From: Lotus japonicus
Taxonomy: Eukaryota > Streptophyta > Magnoliopsida > Fabales > Fabaceae
Direction of reading: 5' to 3'
Length of the DNA stretch: 64,000 nucleotides
NCBI RefSeq assembly: GCF_012489685.1
Contig: NC_080043.1
Span: 48,933,127 to 48,997,126 of the forward strand
Shown one piece after another: positions 33,385-45,608 of the stretch (position 1 is the first letter of the stretch; each line of letters begins with the position of its first letter). The notes under the pieces were generated by a model. That model was not told where the DNA came from. It was given only the letters and a program-made list of their open reading frames with translations, and made no database searches. The position numbers and the translations under genes are program-made.

Positions 33385-35332
33385 TTCTGCGAAAAAAGGC
33401 AGATAACTATAAAAAGAGTGCAATCACTCATGATAACTTCTCGAGTCATCCGACTCATCTAATTCGATGGACAAAACTGCTCAGCGAGCGAAGAGTAACA
33501 ATGTACTTGGAAAGTTATAGTTCCCTGACTTATCCTTTAGATAGTCAAATAAATAAACTGCACATCGAGCTGAAAAGTATAAGCATACTCAGAAACTTTT
33601 GAGCTTCCCCAAAACTTCGATTCGGCGACACTTCTCATTTTCCAAAACTAATATCCAAATCCTAGAAGTTCATTTGAGATCCTTAACATTTAGTTAAAAG
33701 ACTTTGAATGTTGTTTAAAGCATTATGGAATTTCTCATGAAAATATTTTCTTTCCAAAACTATAAGTTCAAAAGATCCCGATGTCCCCAAAATCCCATGA
33801 GAAGGTCTTGAAACCACAAAAGAAGACAAGAGTCTGAACCTCAGCTCGTCTTGTCGAGATAAACTCGTACGAATTCGCCACCAACGGGGCATAACTGACC
33901 GTTATTCCTCACATTTTGGTAGTCCATAAATAAACGATATAAATTGCACCATATGGTCAGCATATTCCAATAATAATTGCATGTTCCAATATAATACGCA
34001 CAAGTATTCACATAGCCTAAGATTAACCATTTAACACATAGCAAGTATGGCATGTGAATCAAGTAATTGCGGTAAAACATAACCCTGTCCTATCCACTAG
34101 GAAGCAGTAAGACGGAAACCAGTAAACGGCCGAAGCCTCTCAGAAAACGGAGACACACGTCTCATATTAGTTTCACACGGCCGAAGCCTCAGAACATTTT
34201 CTCCAGTCAAAGCGATAAAGAAACATAAATAAGCAAGTCGAAGTTATCGACGCCTAAAGCATTAGCTAGCAGTGTAAGTTGCCCTTACCTCTAGTTCTTC
34301 CAGAATCACAGTGTAAGTCACACTCCCAAGCTTGCTCAGTCAAGTCTAAGGTTTCCACAAACGAACCTTAGAGCAAACAAAGCAAAGTCAATCAAAATAA
34401 GTCGATACACTCGAAACAATACTAACTAACGTTAGACAAAGCTCAAGGAGCTTCAGAGTACCCTATTTAGGCATGAATGGAAAGGCTTTTCCCGAATGGA
34501 TGAGTTTTGACTCGATTCAAGTTTTGTACAAAAACACTTTATTCGTTAAAACGTGCATAACTCGAGCTACAGAACTCGGAATGACACGAAACTAGAGCCA
34601 AAATTTCGACAACGGAGAGAGCTACGCTATAGCTCAGGCCATACAGACCCAAAAATTATTTTTGGACACAGTACCATAGCAAATAAGTTTCGGCCATTAT
34701 CAAAATAGGGTTTCCCGAACTTTTTCTTCGATCTAATTTAATTCCTAGGTATTCTTAGGCGATATCTAGGCCAGGGAAACTCTCAGAAAAATTATCAGGT
34801 CGAAAACTAACACAGGGGTATTTTGGTAAGTGTCTTTAGCTCGAAAACTCAAAGTCGGAATTTTGAGAAATAAATTTGATGAGCGTGTTCCTAACGACAT
34901 TTATAACAACTAATCCTACTGACACTAAGCTCAGTCGAGAGTTTTAAGTCTAAAGGACGAAGCTTTGGCCAAAAATGGGTTTTTCGAGCAGAATTGAAAC
35001 TCGGCGGCAATTCGGCGAGATTCAGCAGAAAACAACCGGATATTCATGCTCTTGGGCATGTAGGCAATAAGTTTAGACACTGAAATCAAGTTATTTGGAC
35101 AGTTTAACAAAAATCTCAAAACTTTGAGCACAGAAAGACATAGAGAAAAACGACAGAATTGACGATCAGAAGTAAGGAATAGCATCTATACCTCGAGGTT
35201 TACGCGTAGCAACGAACGGTGCAGCGATCGGGCAAGAACGGCAAAAAACTTTTTCTTCCTCCTCCTCCTATGGTGCTCGCGGGTTTGGGTTGAAATGGGT
35301 GAAGGGTTTTGAAAATTTTTCATTTTCTTACA

Positions 35333-35339
35333 ATTTATA
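35333..35339 (-). promoter_or_regulatory. TATA box of left LTR
   Basis: The minus strand reads CCTATAAATTG. The right LTR reads CCTATAAATAG at the equivalent place. Confidence 0.5.
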
Positions 35340-36048
35340 GGTTTTGGAAAATGCGGAAAAATGAACATTTCGCGATTCCGATTTTTCCTGCGTATTCCTC
35401 CGTGAATTCTAAGGTAGGTTCTGGCGACAGAATTCCAGAACTCAAAACAGGTTTCTTGGAATTAAAGCAAACGATCCAAAGTCGGTGTAAATCGATTTTA
35501 CTCGAAAAACTACTTTTTGCAGTTGATGTCGGATGAGAAAAATTCGTTCTAAAGAAAGATTCAAAACATCGACAGAAATAGGTTACGCGTGTGAAATCTC
35601 CGTTTAAAGCTCCGAATAGAAAAAGTCTTCATCGTCGGTTGATTTTAGGGTTCTTGAACTATCAGGGGTTTAGTTTCGGCAAACCTCCGAGAATTGGAAT
35701 CGAACGTTCGTACATCCCAGGGTTTCGTATCGAAACACTTGTCGTGGAAAGGAATAAGAGAAATTCTTATATTTCTCTGAAGATTTTTGGAATTTATTCC
35801 TATAGTGTTCCAAGGGTTAAATTAATCGTTTCCTAAGGTTCTTGTCCTAGGCGTAAACGAATAATACTTGCGGCATAAGTTTCGTCGATTCGAATCTTGT
35901 CCTTAACCTTCTCGTGAAATATCTTCTCCATACATTTATTCCATTCAATAAACGTTTATCCAGTTTCCTTACTTCACGTTACATCGAACTTATTCGTGAA
36001 TAAGAAATTTCACTAATTTATTCTAAGCTTAAAAACTCGGGTCTCACA

Positions 36049-36065
36049 TTACTACCCTCCAAAAA
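36049..36065 (-). promoter_or_regulatory. Candidate polypurine tract
   Basis: On the minus strand TTTTTGGAGGGTAGTAA directly precedes the 3' LTR start. It is the expected place for the plus-strand DNA primer. It is purine-rich but not a pure tract. Confidence 0.45.
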
Positions 36066-36080
36066 GAAAGTTTCGACCTC

Positions 36081-36320
36081 GAAACTTACGGTTCAGTAAA
36101 AAGCTCCAGATATATTTCCTTGATCTTTTCCTTAAGCTCCCATGTAGCATCGCCTGTGTCCTTGTTCCAAATGACTTTCACCAACACAATCTCTTTTCCT
36201 CTCTACTGTTTCATTCTTTTATCCCCAATGTTGACTGGCAGCATCTCAAAAAACAGCTTATCTTTCAGCTCTATGTTGTCCGGCTCGACCACTTGTGTCG
36301 GGTCCATTGGAAATAATATT
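36081..36320 (-). pseudogene. Integrase C-terminal remnant of gypsy pol
   Basis: Read on the minus strand, the region gives 'QVVEPDNIELKDKLFFEM', 'LPVNIGDKRMKQ', a stop, then 'EIVLVKVIWNKDTGDATW' and 'ELKEKIKEIYLELF', ending in a stop close to the polypurine tract. This is the C-terminal tail of Ty3/gypsy integrase (the VKVxW..xxxxATWE block). One in-frame TAG interrupts it. Upstream sequence is not readable as integrase core, reverse transcriptase or RNase H. Confidence 0.7.
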
Positions 36321-37735
36321 GGTTGGCACTCCGTGCAATCGCACGGCCTTAACCACTTGCTCATTTACTTTCGTTCATCCGAAATTCCGCTTAAACTCGG
36401 TACATCTCTACCGTTCCGAAGTGAATGCTCAACTTGTCCTCGTGATCTTCATCCATGATCCAAAACTCAACTCGATCTTTCAAAACTCCTAGACAAACTA
36501 TCCCTTGGAATCCACTAGTCCATTAATCATTACCTCTAACTTCGTAACTATCCTCATTCGCACCATGAAATCAATTTTCCACTTAGTCACGATTCAAATT
36601 AAAACTCGACTTGAGTCTTAATACCTTGTGCATCACTAGACTTATTCCCTTTAACATCAATTCATTAACAATTCATAAGCTAATCATCATCTTAATATCT
36701 AGCAATCCATTATTGTCATCTCCTTTTTCAAAACTCTCCTCACTCAAACCAATTTACACTTACTGAAATTTCTAACACTTCGCACAAATCGAGACCCGTC
36801 CCCTAGAAGATCAAATCATAACTATACCTCAAGGGACTTTACTAGTCATTTCATCATCTGATCCTTCAACCTTCTGAGATTTAACTGCTATCGTAACCGC
36901 TAACACCGCTAAATCTCTTATTCATACGTGATCTTTAACTCACAAGGTCAATCTTACCCCTAGGATTCTCATTCAACTTAGTAAAAATTCACTTACTAAC
37001 CCTAGCATGCATAATCGAAATCCATAACAAAGTTCCATTCACTCTTAGACTCTAAGAAACTCGTCCAAATATGATACCTCCAGTATTCATCTTGATACTA
37101 ACACTTTCCTTTTTGTAACTTGATCACCATCTCGTCAATCAACTTCTTAATCTCTCAATCAAATTCTGACAAACTTCGAGTCCTACGCACTTTAGACAAG
37201 AATTCATAGACTTAAAACCTAAACCTTCGCCAAGTTTGGACCTCTAATGTCATTTAATTCTTCAATACTTCTTAAATGAACATCCATTTCTTAAAACTAT
37301 ATCTCCTTCGCAAGAAAACTAATACTTAATGCGAACTTTTCCTCCCAAACTCGACTAATCTTCGATCCAATCAAGTTAATCTTATCAATCCTTCTATAAA
37401 AGTCCATAGCCAGCTGTGATTCCGAATATCACCCCCTCAATATTAAGTTGATCAGGCCTAATACATCGAAGGTGGAAATTTATAAAAACCCACTGGAACA
37501 GTCAATGAGTTCCTGTCATCCAGTAGTCACAAATATCCTGATATTAAATCCTTAAATGATTCCGCTACGGAACTACACACCCTCAACATAACACGTATAC
37601 AACCCATAAGGAATCTCTCTAAGATTCACTCTTTAACTTCTAGCTTCCTTATAAACGCATCGGTGCAAGACTACTTTTCTAGGCTTAGTGTGTCATTCTA
37701 AACCTCGTGTACCTCTATAGTTTAAACACGAGCAA
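36321..37735. other. Non-coding interior replacing pol
   Basis: About 1.4 kb between the integrase tail and the protease stub, where an autonomous element would carry roughly 3 kb of pol. It has stops in all frames and I recognise no motif. It may be deleted and scrambled pol or foreign filler. Confidence 0.5.
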
Positions 37736-38970
37736 CAGTCAAATAAAGTCTTATTAGGTGTAATAACTATAAGGTCAAAAACTCAGACAGTAAAAGCAAG
37801 TTAGGCGTGTTGCACATTCTACGAGAGTAATGAAGAGCATGTTGTCCTAGAATGAGAAAGAATAGTTAGAAGGTTACCATCGTTCTTGCGCTCTCCTCTA
37901 GTTAACCCCTCAGCTCCTTCACCGTCCATGATATAAACCCTTCCTCTAGCAGCAAGGCGCTTTCCCCTTGCAGTGTTAACGGATGGCTCCCTCTTGGGCG
38001 CCTTATAGTCCACGGCTAGATGCCCCACTCGGTTGCAATTAAAGCATCTTGGTCCAGTCGCTGAGCACTTGTCAGCAAAATGTCCAGTCTTCCCACACTT
38101 GAAACATGTCACACCCTTGTTGCCGGTTTGATTCCCTGCACCTCCAGTAGCAATGGTCATCGGTTTGTACTGTCCTAGGGTAAAACCTTCCCCCATAGGG
38201 CGCTGATAAGGCTTCTTTATCTGAAACTTTCCTTTTCCCAGGTTGTCTTGGGAGCTCGACCTCAGCGGTCCCCCAGTTCCTGTTCTATTCATCCTTCTAT
38301 TTTTCATCAACTCCACCTCTGTAGCCTTCTCAACCAAAGCTTGAAATCGCATAATCCCCAACGGCCTCACTAAATCTTCGATGTCTGCTCTCAGCCCATT
38401 CAGAAACCGCTTACACATGTAGCGTTCATCAACATGGTTGTTGAAAAACTGGAAGTGCTTAGCCAGTGATTCTAGTTTGGAAGCATACTCAGGTATGGTC
38501 ATGCTCCCTTGACAAAGGGTCAGAAATTGTGCCTCCCGCTCGTCTCGAGCGCTAGTTGGAAAGTACTTCTCTAGAAATGCAGCACGGAAAGAGTTCCAAT
38601 TCACCTCTTCGTTGTTAGCTTCCATAATTCCTCTGGTACCCCTCCACCAGTACTCAGCATCGCCCAGCAGCAGATAAGTTGCCAGGCCCACGTTGGCCCC
38701 CTCAACAGTCTGCAATACTTCGAAAATCTTCTCAATCTTTTGGATCCATAGATCTGCATTGTCCCGGTCTGTCCCACCCGTGAACTTGGGTGGATCCTGC
38801 CTTCTAAAATCATTCAGTCCCCTGTTCTGGTCCAGGGCTGCTTCTCTCTGACGTCGGTGTAGCTCGCGTGCATCCTCAGCAGCACGCCTATATGCATTGT
38901 CATTCGTTTGTACAATCATTGCTTGGACCAAAGTGGCCACCATCTCAGCGAGTTGGTTCGCGTTCACCAT
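37736..38970 (-). pseudogene. Gypsy gag (open) with broken protease start
   Basis: The ATG at 38970 opens a 383-codon frame to 37819. The Retrotrans_gag capsid domain covers about residues 50-190 (PPKFTGGTDRDNADLWIQ, WNSFRAAFLEKYFPTSAR). A CCHC knuckle CFKCGKTGHFADKC follows at about residue 287. A second knuckle, CFNCNRVGHLAVDY, has Tyr in place of the last Cys. The expected protease motif reads LLTILSHSRTTCS in place of the family's DSG(A/T) type, so the catalytic Asp is lost. A one-base deletion then ends the frame. In the other frame 'SFITLVECATRL' is still legible to about 37740. The gag itself could still give a capsid protein. Confidence 0.85.
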
Positions 38971-39166
38971 GATCTGTATTCGTTTAGCAAACAGTCAGTA
39001 CCAATCATAAGATAGTATTATGCATAGCTATACAATATGATCAGGTAGCAACTTCAATCAATTAAAGCGAAAATCGCTCGGCAGACAATCAATTTTCACT
39101 CTTCGCAGAGTCACACAACCTAGCACAGAAGGCCTATTCCCCAAAGACTCCTGAAAGACTCGACAA

Positions 39167-39178
39167 GCTCTGATACCA
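39167..39178 (-). promoter_or_regulatory. Primer-binding site, initiator tRNA-Met
   Basis: The minus strand reads TGGTATCAGAGC three bases inside the 5' LTR end. This is the exact complement of the plant initiator tRNA-Met 3' end used by most copia and Del/Tekay elements. Confidence 0.9.
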
Positions 39179-40284
39179 CAATGTAACACCCCGATTTCGG
39201 TGGCATCACTTTAGTAACCAAAAATCAAACAAAGCGGAAAAGCAGGTATTTTTTTTGTTTTGTTTAAATAAAAAGACTTGTCGAAATAAAGACTCAACCC
39301 AATCGTGATTAACTACGACTGATATACAATAAAAGCACAGCCCTTGCTGCAACCAAAATCATCGTCACGAGTGTCCTCAAGTGACAGAAAGTAACATCAA
39401 GTAACTAAAAGTATTGCCCAACGGCAAACAAGTGCGACCCATAGTTAGAGTCATAAGTTTTATAAATACAGTCCTCCAAGAAAGTAAGTCAGCCCAAAAC
39501 GGCCTCCAAAAGACTTCCTACGTCCGACAAACTCCCTGTGATCCTCATGGAAGGGAATCACACAAAAAGCTAATAGTTGGGGACCTACCTACCCTGCCCC
39601 AAAATAAGAAATGAAAATCAGAGCTATGACAACGAAACCAGATATACTACACCCCTAACATCGACCCTCATCCGATCCTGCATGAAGTCCGGGTCCATGT
39701 CGAAGGCTCAGTAGTAGTAATTTCGCTCCGGGTCTTCCCCGAACGACGAAGCATCACGAAACAATCCGTCAACGGCATCTGACAAAAAGGGCATACATAG
39801 CCCCCCAAACACAGGTAGCACGCGCAAGGGCCAACTTACGGAATATAGTATAGAGAATACAAGACAACAGGTAAAGTATAAGGGGTATATATATATGTTG
39901 TATATATACATATAAGTTCTGCATTGTCTACCCTAAGGTTTATACATAGCATGTTATCAAATCTCTAATACAATTCAGTCATCAAAACACATAACGATGT
40001 TTATCAACATCAAATTATCAAAATCTCAACCAATATAGTTAGAGTGCATGATATGTCAATGCAACGTCAATTTCAAAAGGTTCCGGAAGAAGTAGGTTGG
40101 GCACGATCGAGTCGGTCCTAACACTGGCATTGTGTCGACCATAACCCTCGGGTGTCACTTACAGCCTTGACATAGCCGGATCAGTCCTAACCCTGTGGGT
40201 CGACTTTTCCCTCCGCTATGCCTGACATCAACAGGTCGATCCTAACCATACGGTCGATCATAACCCCCATCGAATGCCCGAGTT

Positions 40285-40398
40285 ACCCGAAGGCATATAC
40301 TGTACCCAAAGGCATATACGGTACCCGAAGGTATATACTGTACCCGAAGGTATATACGGTACCCGAAGGTATATACTGTACCCGAAGGTATATATCGA
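40285..40398. repeat. 19-bp tandem repeat in right LTR
   Basis: Six copies of ACCCGAAGGCATATACTGT-type units, matching 33271-33384 in number and place. Confidence 0.9.
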
Positions 40399-42337
40399 TT
40401 CAGCGAAAAAAGGCAGATAACTATAAAAAGAGTGCAATCACTCATGATAACTTCTCGAGTCATCCGACTCATCTAATTCGATGGCTCAGCGAGCGAAGAG
40501 TAACAATGTACTTGGAAACTTATAGTTCCCTGACTTATCCTTTAGATAGTCAAATAAATAAACTGCTCATCGAGCGGAAAAGTATAAGCATACTCAGAAA
40601 CTTTTGAGCTTCCCCAAAACTTCGATTCGGCGACACTTCTCATTTTCCAAAACTAATATCCAAATCCTAGAAGTTCATTTGAGATCCTTAACATTTAGTT
40701 AAAAGACTTTGAATGTTGTTTAAAGCATTATGGAATTTCTCATGAAAATATTTTCTTTCCAAAACTATAAGTTCAAAAGATCCCGATGTCCCCAAAATCC
40801 CATGAGAAGGTCTTGAAACCACAAAAGAAGACAAGAGTCTGAACCTCAGCTCGTCTTGTCGAGATAAACCTGTACGAATTCGCCACCAACGGGGCATAAC
40901 TAACCGTTATTCCTCACATTTTGGTAGTCCATAAATAAACGATATAAATTGCACCATATGGTCAGCATATTCCAATAATAATTGCATGTTCCAATATAAT
41001 GCGCACAAGTATTCACATAGCCTAAGATTAACCATTTAGCACATAGCAAGTATGGCATGTGAATCAAGTAATTGCGGTAAAACATAACCCTGTCCTATCC
41101 ACTAGGAAGCAGTAAGACGGAAACCAGTAAATGGCCGAAGCCTCTCAGAAAACGGAGACACACGTCTCATATTAGTTTCACACGGCAGAAGCCTCAAAAC
41201 ATTTTCTCCAGTCAAAGCGATAAAGAAACATAAATAAGCAAGTCGAAGTTATCGACGCCTAAAGCATTAGCTAGCAGTGTAAGTTGCCCTTACCTCTAGT
41301 TCTTCCAGAATCACAGTGTAAGTCACACTCCCAAGCTTGCTCAGTCAAGTCTAAGGTTTCCACAAACGAACCTTAGAGCAAACAAAGCAAAGTCAATCAA
41401 AATAAGTCGATACACTCGAAACAATACTAACTAACGTTAGACAAAGCTCAAGGAGCTTCAGAATACCCTATTTAGGCATGAATGGAAAGGCTTTTCCCGA
41501 ATGGATGAGTTTTGACTCGATTCAAGTTTTGTACAAAAACACTTTATTCGTTAAAACGTGCATAACTCGAGCTACAGAACTCGGAATGACACGAAACTAG
41601 AGCCAAAATTTCGACAACGGAGAGAGCTACGCTATAGCTCAGGCCATACAGACCCAAAAATTATTTTTGGACACAGTACCATAGCAAATAAGTTTCGGCC
41701 ATTATCAAAATAGGGTTTCCCGAACTTTTTCTTCGATCTAATTTAATTACTAGGTATTCTTAGGCGATATCTAGGCCAGGGAAACTCTCAGAAAAATTAT
41801 CAGGTCGAAAACTAACACAGGGGTATTTTGGTAAGTGTTTTTAGCTCGAAAACTCAAAGTCGGAATTTTGAGAAATAAATTTGATGAGCGTGTTCCTAAC
41901 GACATTTATAACAACTAATCATACTGACACTAAGCTCAGTCGAGAGTTTTAAGTCTAAAGGACGAAGCTTTGGCCAAAAATGGGTTTTTCGAGCAGAATT
42001 GAAACTCGGCGGCAATTCGGCGAGATTCAGCAGAAAACAACCGGATATTCATGCTCTTGGGCATGTAGGCAATAAGTTTAGACACTGAAATCAAGTTATT
42101 TGGACAGTTTTACAAAAAGCTCAAAACTTTGAGCACAGAAAGACATAGAGAAAAGCGACAGAATTGACGATCAGAAGTAAGGAATATCATCTATACCTCG
42201 AGGTCTATGCGTAACAATGAACGGTGCAGCGATCGGGCAAGAACGGCGAAAAACTTTTTCTTCCTTCTCCTCCTATGGTGCTCGCGGGTTTGGGTTGAAA
42301 TGGGTGAAGGGTTTTGAAAATTTTTCATTTTCTTACT

Positions 42338-42344
42338 ATTTATA
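42338..42344 (-). promoter_or_regulatory. TATA box of 5' LTR
   Basis: CCTATAAATAG on the minus strand. As this is the 5' LTR, it would drive any transcript of the element's gag. Confidence 0.55.
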
Positions 42345-43059
42345 GGTTTTGGAAAATGCGGAAAAATGAAAATTTCGCGATTCCGATTTTTCCTGCGCAT
42401 TCGTCCATGAATTCTAAGATAGGTTCTGGCGACAGAATTTTAGAACTCAAAACAGGTTTCTTGGAATTAAAGCAAACGATCCAAAGTCGGTGTAAATCGA
42501 TTTTACCCGAAAAACTACTTTTTGCAGTTGATGTCGGATGAGAAAACTTCGTTCTGAAGAAAGATTCAAAACATCGACAGAAATAGGTGTACGCGTGTGA
42601 AATCTCCGTTTAAAGCTCCGAATAGAAAAAGTCTTCATCGTCGGTTGATTTTAGGGTTCTTGAACTATCAGGGGTTTAGTTTCGGCAAACCTCCGAGAAT
42701 TGGAATCGGACGTTCGTACATCCCAGGGTTTCATATCGAAACACTTGTCGTGGAAAGGAATAAGAGAAATTCTTATATTTCTCTAAAGATTTTTGGAATT
42801 TATTCCTATAGTGTTCCAAGGGTTAAATTAATCGTTTCCTAAGGTTCTTGTCCTAGGCGTAAACGAATAATACTTGCGTCATAAGTTTCGTCGATTCGAA
42901 TCTTGTCCTTAACCTTCTCGTGAAATATCTTCTCCATACATTTATTCTATTCAATAAACATTTATCCAGTTTCCTTACTTCACGTTACATTGAACTTATT
43001 CGTGAATAAGAAATTTCACTAATTTATTCTAAGCTTAAAAACTTGGGTCTCACAAAAAA

Positions 43060-43851
43060 CACTCACATTCGTTGAACCAAGCTTGGCCAAATGATTTGCG
43101 ACGACGTTTCCTTCGCGAATCAAGTGAGTAATTTATAACAAAGTACACTCACAATGGACAACCCAACACCAGAAGACTCTTAATGCTATTAATTTATTGA
43201 TCATTTTTTATTTTAATGTATATAATACAAAGTTTTTTTTATGTATTTATAACAAAATTTAAATTGAGTTTTACATTTTAGTAGGTAGTTGAATAGCTAA
43301 AAACTTATGCAATTTTATTCAATTTTAATATTTTAATTTAATTTATTTAATATAAAGGAAAATTTTAATATAAAGGTTTAAAATGACTTCTACGTTTTAG
43401 TAGGTAGTGGAATAGATTATGACTTAGAAAATTTTATTTAGTTTTTTATTTTATTATTTAAGTTATTAATACTTAAGAAATGTTTAATGCATTCAATGTA
43501 AAAGAGTGCAACTAAACTCAAGTCTCCTTTATATATATATATATAGATACACAGTTAAGTAAGTTTTTTTTACAGAATATAGATAGATGCATATGGATAG
43601 TTTCTTATTTATTTACATATGGATAGAGATAGAGAGAATTATATTACAGTATCATCTATTTTTGTTCCCAAAAAATTGTATCATCTATTTTTAAAAGTTA
43701 ATTTAATTAATGACAGTTTATTTAATTAAAAATAAGTTTTTTTCAAAAAAATAATAATGGATACAGAAAACTAATAAATGTTGTAAAAATAGTTCGTTGA
43801 TTAGACTACCTGCAATCCTTTTAAAAATAAAAATAAAAATGCATACATGAA
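43060..43851. other. AT-rich intergenic DNA
   Basis: No gene is seen. A short (AT)n run lies near 43532-43545 and two similar 'ttttagtaggtagt.gaatag' lines near 43279 and 43403. Confidence 0.5.
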
Positions 43852-45094
43852 GTGTTATAAAACTCGGCTCGAACCGGCCGGTTCGACCTGTTGAGCCGGG
43901 AACCGGACCCTAGACCGGTTCGAGCCGAGCATCGGATCGGCCATGCAAGCCGCCCGGTGTGAACCGGTCAACTCGGCCGGTTTTTATGATTAAACCGGAG
44001 ACTCGGCCGGTCTCGGTTGAACCGGCCTTTTTTTTAACAGAGAATTTTTTTTTCTTAGAACTGGCATTTTTTTTCCCTGCATTTTTTTTTTCCTTAGAAC
44101 CGGACTTTTTTTTTTAACAGAGCACTTTTTTTTTCTTAGCATTTATTAGTTGCGAAAAAAATTTGGAAAAGTGTCTAGCTTGGATTCGAACCCATTCCCT
44201 CTCCCTAGAGATTCAATGTTGTGAACCTTACCACTAGGCTAGACAAGTGTTTTATTATAATAGTTACAATTAATTGTATTTTTGTATTTATATAAACAAA
44301 AATAATACTATACAAATCTTTGACAAGTAAACATTAGTTTTTATTTTGAACGAAAGTAAAGGTTAGTGTTATTACACAAAATAACTAAAACACAACCCAA
44401 CCATTATAATAATTACTTATATATATATATATATATTTAACAATAACTATTTCTTAACGTTATTTAACAATTGTTTCAAAAACGTTATTTAACAATAAGT
44501 TAAAATAATTATTTGTGTGTTTTTAATATGAAGTTATTAATTAATGTTAGTTACTCTTATTAATATAGAATGAGTCAAGTTGTTCTGTATATAATTTCTT
44601 TGCAAAGTCTTCTTGTCGTTTCTTTTAGGACAAATTAAAGAATATGAATAACAAGCTTTGGTGTTGTAAAAAATTGAAAAATTGAAAATCTTTTTAGCTA
44701 GCCTGAATGAGAAACTGGATTATATACAAGTTGTTTCATGTGCATATATCATTTGTTAGCTTATAATGTACAAGATCTTAGTTGTTTATTCTATTTTAAA
44801 CTTGTTCCTACGCTTTTTGTTGTGATTAAAGCGTAAAATCGATGTTGTTTGATGATGTTTAAAACTTATTTCAGTTATTTGTGAGTTGTGACATTTTGTT
44901 GTGGTAAAAAATTCCTTATTGCTTTTGTGTGTATGGTATTTTGTGACATTTTATTATGGTATTATGAATTTTTTTTTAATTTTTTTTAGTATCGACCGAG
45001 TTAAACGGTTCAACCAGTGACCCAGTGGTTGAACCATTAACTCATTGATCCAGTACCTCGACCGAGTCGATCACCGGTACGAGTCTGATAACAC
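43852..45094. mobile_element. Candidate TIR element with CCGG-rich end
   Basis: The left end 'gtgttataaaactcg' pairs with the right end, which reads 'gtgttatcagactcg' when reverse-complemented. Both ends carry ACTCG and ACCGG-rich subterminal sequence (for example gaaccggccggttcgacc). A possible imperfect duplication flanks it (atacatga left, gtacatgt right). There is no transposase, so it would be a non-autonomous DNA element, perhaps hAT-like. The assignment is tentative. Confidence 0.5.
44172..44245 (-). other. tRNA-like module (A and B boxes)
   Basis: On the minus strand TAGCCTAGTGG fits the pol III A box and GGTTCGAATCC is a perfect B box about 45 bases later. The outer GTCTAG and CTAGAC can pair like an acceptor stem. 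No sensible anticodon arm is evident, so it is not called as a tRNA gene. It may be a tRNA relic or a SINE head. Confidence 0.35.
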
Positions 45095-45104
45095 TACGTA
45101 CATG

Positions 45105-45430
45105 TCTCTAAATTTGTAATGTCACTGTAACAACTCCCAAGAAGAATGTCAGTAATCTTAATTTTGTCGAAGACACTTCTTCTCACATTCATTAAATATT
45201 TCTTTTTTTAAAAAAAAAGACGCTTCTTTCTCACATGTAAAAACACAGTAATGGTTGGTACTGTCCGTAAACGGTATAGGCCAAAGCGGAAACGAAACTC
45301 TCCAAATGACAAATATTGGTTTTTGGTCCAAAAATATTTTTCAAGTACTAAAACATATTTGTTATATTTGTAGGGACCAAAAACATATTTGAGCATAAAA
45401 AATTATACTCGAGAAGAAACAGAGTCAGCT
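45105..45430 (+). promoter_or_regulatory. Promoter region of the FRL3-type gene
   Basis: This is the space between the TIR element and the first exon. An AT-rich 'gcataaaaaattatac' at about 45387-45402 is the best TATA-like site. The inferred transcription start is near 45430. No gene lies in it. Confidence 0.4.
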
Positions 45431-45608
45431 TTGTGTCTCTCTTTTGACTAATTAAACAAACACCACACACTTTCCCTTCTTTCTCTTCTTCTCGCCGTTC
45501 TCTCTCTCTCTCTCTCTCTCTCTGAGGGTTGCACTGAGAAAATGGATTGAGATTTTTTCTCTCCCTCTTTTCCTCAACCTCTTCTATATTTTCTTCCGGA
45601 TCAATCAG
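45431..45608 (+). other. Non-coding 5' exon (5' UTR) of the FRL3-type gene
   Basis: This is pyrimidine-rich leader sequence with a (CT)12 tract at 45499-45523. It ends in 'tcaatcag' before a GT donor (45609 gtaact). A 5' UTR intron would run to the 'tttgtcag' acceptor at 46606, ten bases before the start codon. The exon start is approximate, and the model is inferred from splice signals only. Confidence 0.5.

Larger units (their letters stand above)
32165..36048 (-). repeat. 3' LTR of the Tekay-like element
   Basis: Element-sense start is TGTGAGACCC (36048) and the end is GGTGTTAC with the last A lost (32165). It contains a TATA box, an (AT)n run at about 32866-32882 and a six-copy 19-bp array. 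Confidence 0.9.
32165..43054 (-). mobile_element. Tekay/Del-like gypsy element, pol largely missing
   Basis: This 10.9-kb minus-strand LTR retrotransposon has LTRs of 3884 bp (32165-36048) and 3873 bp (39182-43054). It has a 12-base primer site for initiator tRNA-Met, an open gag, a broken protease start, about 1.4 kb without coding signal, a remnant integrase C-terminus and a purine-rich tract. Flanks are AAAAA on both sides (32160-32164 and 43055-43059), which fits a 5-bp TSD but is low complexity. The left terminal T is mutated to A. By eye the LTRs differ only at scattered sites and microsatellite length, so the insertion is comparatively recent. It cannot move without proteins supplied in trans. 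Confidence 0.9.
39182..43054 (-). repeat. 5' LTR of the Tekay-like element
   Basis: Element-sense start is TGTGAGACCC (43054) and end is GGTGTTACA (39182). It is collinear with the left LTR throughout and has the second 19-bp array at 40285-40398. Confidence 0.9.

Noticed and set aside
40218..40607. 129-codon plus-strand frame across the 19-bp array
   Set aside because: It is translation of a tandem repeat inside an LTR, antisense to the element, with no independent support.
44172..44245. Genuine tRNA gene
   Set aside because: A and B boxes are good, but I could not fold a normal anticodon arm. It lies inside a transposon-like unit.
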